Below are positions 62,307-64,000 of a stretch of 64,000 nt of DNA, piece after piece. Source of the stretch: DATNPX01 sp036702975 (lineage in GTDB: Bacteria > Cyanobacteriota > Vampirovibrionia > Obscuribacterales > Obscuribacteraceae); assembly GCA_036702975.1 (NCBI GenBank), contig DATNPX010000053.1, positions 1 through 64,000 of the forward strand, written 5' to 3'. Each line of letters begins with the position of its first letter. Positions within the stretch are counted from its first letter, which is position 1. The position numbers were made by a program, and so were the translations under genes. The notes under the pieces were generated by a model that made no database searches, had not been told where the DNA came from, and saw only the letters and a program-made list of their open reading frames with translations.

Positions 62307-63623
62307 ATGAACGAGCTAGATCGCTCCAGTCCCTTAAGAGAGTACAACCTTCACGATACTTCTGTGGCACTCAGCCAGTACCTCACCGACGACATGCAGT
62401 CTCGCGCTCGGGAAGCTGCAGGGAAGGTCGCTCCCACTCACGATTACCTCGGCGTTGCAAAAGACCTGGGCAACGGAGTGATCAACGAAGTTGTCAGCAA
62501 TCCGGGACAAATGTTGGCGACCTTCGGAGAATCGGCTATGGCCGGAGCGGCGCTCCGATTCGCACCCGCTCCGGTAAGAGCAGCGATGGTTGCTGGAAGT
62601 TTGGCATATGGTGCTTATGAGTTGGGTCAAAATGCACCGAAATGGATTTCAGATGCATCAACTGTCGTGAACGGTTCAACAAGAAATGCCCTCGAACTTG
62701 CTCAAGCGCATGCCAACCTCGAACATCTCGGTGGTGGCATTGCTGAATTCGGCGCTGGCGTCGGCGGTGTCGGAGTCGGTATGCATTTGCCAGAAATCCG
62801 CACAGCTGGTACAAGCAGCTGGAACGCTTACAGAAACGGCGACATCACAAAGGGTCAAATTTTCCCGACCTTCAAAGAAGGATTTGGGCAGGAGGCGGCT
62901 AAAGTCGACTGGACGAAGAACCCAGATTGGGTCAAGCCTGCCTCGGAAGCAATTAACGCAAAGGCAGCCGGAATGAAGATTTGGGGCGAGAACGCGCTGA
63001 ACTCACCCGCCGTGCAAAACGCAACTGGAGCATTGAGAACTGGCGCAGAACACGTGCGTACATTTGTCAGCGGTAAGCTCGGAAGAGGGGGCGAAGTCGA
63101 AACTCCTGCTCCTGAGTCCACACCGTCTGAAGCACCCGCACCAGCTGCATCACCAGCCGATGCATCAGCATCAGTCCAGGTGGATACAGCTGCAACACCG
63201 GCCGACGCACCAGCTGTAACACCAGGTGAAGCCCTGGATAAATCGCCAACCGCGCCAGGCGAAAGCGGCGACGCGAAAAAACGACCTGTGGCAATACGCT
63301 TAGAACCAGGTCAAGTTGAGGAAGTGGAAACTCCAGCCGAAGTACACCGTGGGACTGACGCCGCCGGGGCGCCATTTGAAGTTACCCTCGAACCCGATCA
63401 CTTCGCCGCGCAGGGAGACGCTGTCGCACCAACTCCTGCTGCCGCAGAGGGTGAAGCTACCGCTGCGCCCGGAGCAGAACAACAGGGTCGAGTCATTCGC
63501 GGCGTTGATGGTGCCGGAAACGAAGTTGTGATAACAGAGGAGCCCGATCACTTCGCAGCCAAAGCGGAAGCTGCAGATGGAGCACCCACGGCCGAAAAGC
63601 TGGCGGGCGACCAGGGCACGTGA
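62307..63623 (+). CDS. Orphan protein with glycine-rich N-terminal region and C-terminal short repeat (438 aa)
   Basis: GAGG lies ten bases before the ATG. No signal peptide. Residues ~50-175 are rich in Gly, Ala and Val with amphipathic/hydrophobic segments (AAMVAGSLAYGAYELG, GIAEFGAGVGGVGVGMHLPEI), similar in character to the 29527 protein. A Pro/Ala-rich linker leads to two copies of a ~50-residue repeat (from about 349 and 399) with TDAAGAPFEVTLEPDHFAAQ and VDGAGNEVVITEEPDHFAAK. No domain recognised. Could be an exported or membrane-inserting protein. Confidence 0.6.
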   Translation: MNELDRSSPLREYNLHDTSVALSQYLTDDMQSRAREAAGKVAPTHDYLGVAKDLGNGVINEVVSNPGQMLATFGESAMAGAALRFAPAPVRAAMVAGSLAYGAYELGQNAPKWISDASTVVNGSTRNALELAQAHANLEHLGGGIAEFGAGVGGVGVGMHLPEIRTAGTSSWNAYRNGDITKGQIFPTFKEGFGQEAAKVDWTKNPDWVKPASEAINAKAAGMKIWGENALNSPAVQNATGALRTGAEHVRTFVSGKLGRGGEVETPAPESTPSEAPAPAASPADASASVQVDTAATPADAPAVTPGEALDKSPTAPGESGDAKKRPVAIRLEPGQVEEVETPAEVHRGTDAAGAPFEVTLEPDHFAAQGDAVAPTPAAAEGEATAAPGAEQQGRVIRGVDGAGNEVVITEEPDHFAAKAEAADGAPTAEKLAGDQGT

Positions 63624-63641
63624 GAGGGTGCTCCCTTCATA

Positions 63642-63953
63642 ATGGGAGAGGGTCCCGAGCCACTAGAAACAATTGAAACCGGGTCAAACCAGGTCTCCTC
63701 AACCGCAAGAGTTGATGATATCACCGCAAGATCAGCAAATGGATCGAACTCACTCACTGATCAAACTACTGAAGAAATTTCAGCTAGATACGACAGATTG
63801 AGAAGACTGTCTACCAAGCAGATAATGGAAAAGTTAATGCGAAAGGAGAAAGCGGAATCAAACCAAACTGCTTCGGTAGATGGAGACATCCTTGCTGAGC
63901 TGCTATTGAAGCGACTCGTACAAAACAAGGGCAGTCAGGAAGCAAACGCATAA
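63642..63953 (+). CDS. Small hypothetical protein (103 aa)
   Basis: Starts 19 bases after the previous stop in the same direction. Polar, disordered first half, then a helical end (SARYDRLRRLSTKQIMEKLMRKEKA, DILAELLLKRLVQNKG). Ribosome-binding site is weak (GAGGG 15 bases upstream), so coupling to the gene before it is plausible. No family recognised. Confidence 0.45.
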   Translation: MGEGPEPLETIETGSNQVSSTARVDDITARSANGSNSLTDQTTEEISARYDRLRRLSTKQIMEKLMRKEKAESNQTASVDGDILAELLLKRLVQNKGSQEANA

Positions 63954-64000
63954 CACATATGTCACTATCGGTAGTGGCAACAAAAGTCTTTTAACAATCG

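Overview
This looks like chromosomal DNA of a free-living Gram-negative-type bacterium of roughly even base composition. The mix of genes suggests the non-photosynthetic cyanobacterial sister lineages (Vampirovibrionia/Melainabacteria, Obscuribacterales-like): several eukaryote-like Ser/Thr kinases, many TPR/Sel1 proteins, membrane-embedded spermidine-synthase-like proteins, an SbtA-type bicarbonate transporter homologue, and large Gly/Ser/Ala-rich orphan proteins. That placement is an inference from gene content, not from a marker gene. No rRNA, tRNA, CRISPR array or insertion sequence was recognised. The first 124 bases are an exact inverted copy of bases 384-507, so the left edge is probably a contig end with a fold-back artefact, and the first gene has lost its true 5' end.

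Layout. 0-5.3 kb: a truncated membrane aminopropyltransferase-like gene and a tandem pair of membrane Ser/Thr kinases. 5.5-17.6 kb: small exported, LRR, TPR and repeat proteins, two beta-lactamase-fold enzymes (one a convincing class C AmpC), a thioredoxin, and the truncated start of a secreted caspase-like gene. 17.8-35.4 kb: mostly metabolism and transport: a second aminopropyltransferase-like membrane protein, GlpT, an R61-like serine hydrolase, class I fumarase with an overlapping lipoprotein gene, a universal stress protein, an SbtA homologue with a long exported extension, a POT peptide transporter and an APC-type permease. 35.6-49.5 kb: mixed orphan proteins, a methyltransferase, a HAD phosphatase, a Ser/Thr kinase, an unusual tandem histidine kinase facing a TPR gene and an OmpR-type regulator, an esterase, a VIT1-like transporter and a queuosine-precursor transporter.

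49.5-64 kb is the most unusual part. A His-rich lytic transglycosylase, a TPR protein, two adjacent polytopic membrane proteins resembling VirB6/TrbL (573 aa, and a 1866-aa protein with HGS, YD-like and ~140-residue repeats), a second OmpR-type regulator, a LysM/CHAP-like hydrolase and several orphan proteins lie together. Many orphan genes from 35 kb onward have upstream direct repeats with an 11-bp period, in two classes: ACTAAC-N5-ACTAAC and RTTTTA-N5-RTTTTA. This is the geometry OmpR/PhoB-family regulators bind. Four signal-peptide-less orphan proteins also share a short motif, LP(S/A)L-x-(I/L), 46-68 residues from the N-terminus. Together these suggest a co-regulated, possibly envelope-spanning export system with its own substrates; this is a hypothesis.
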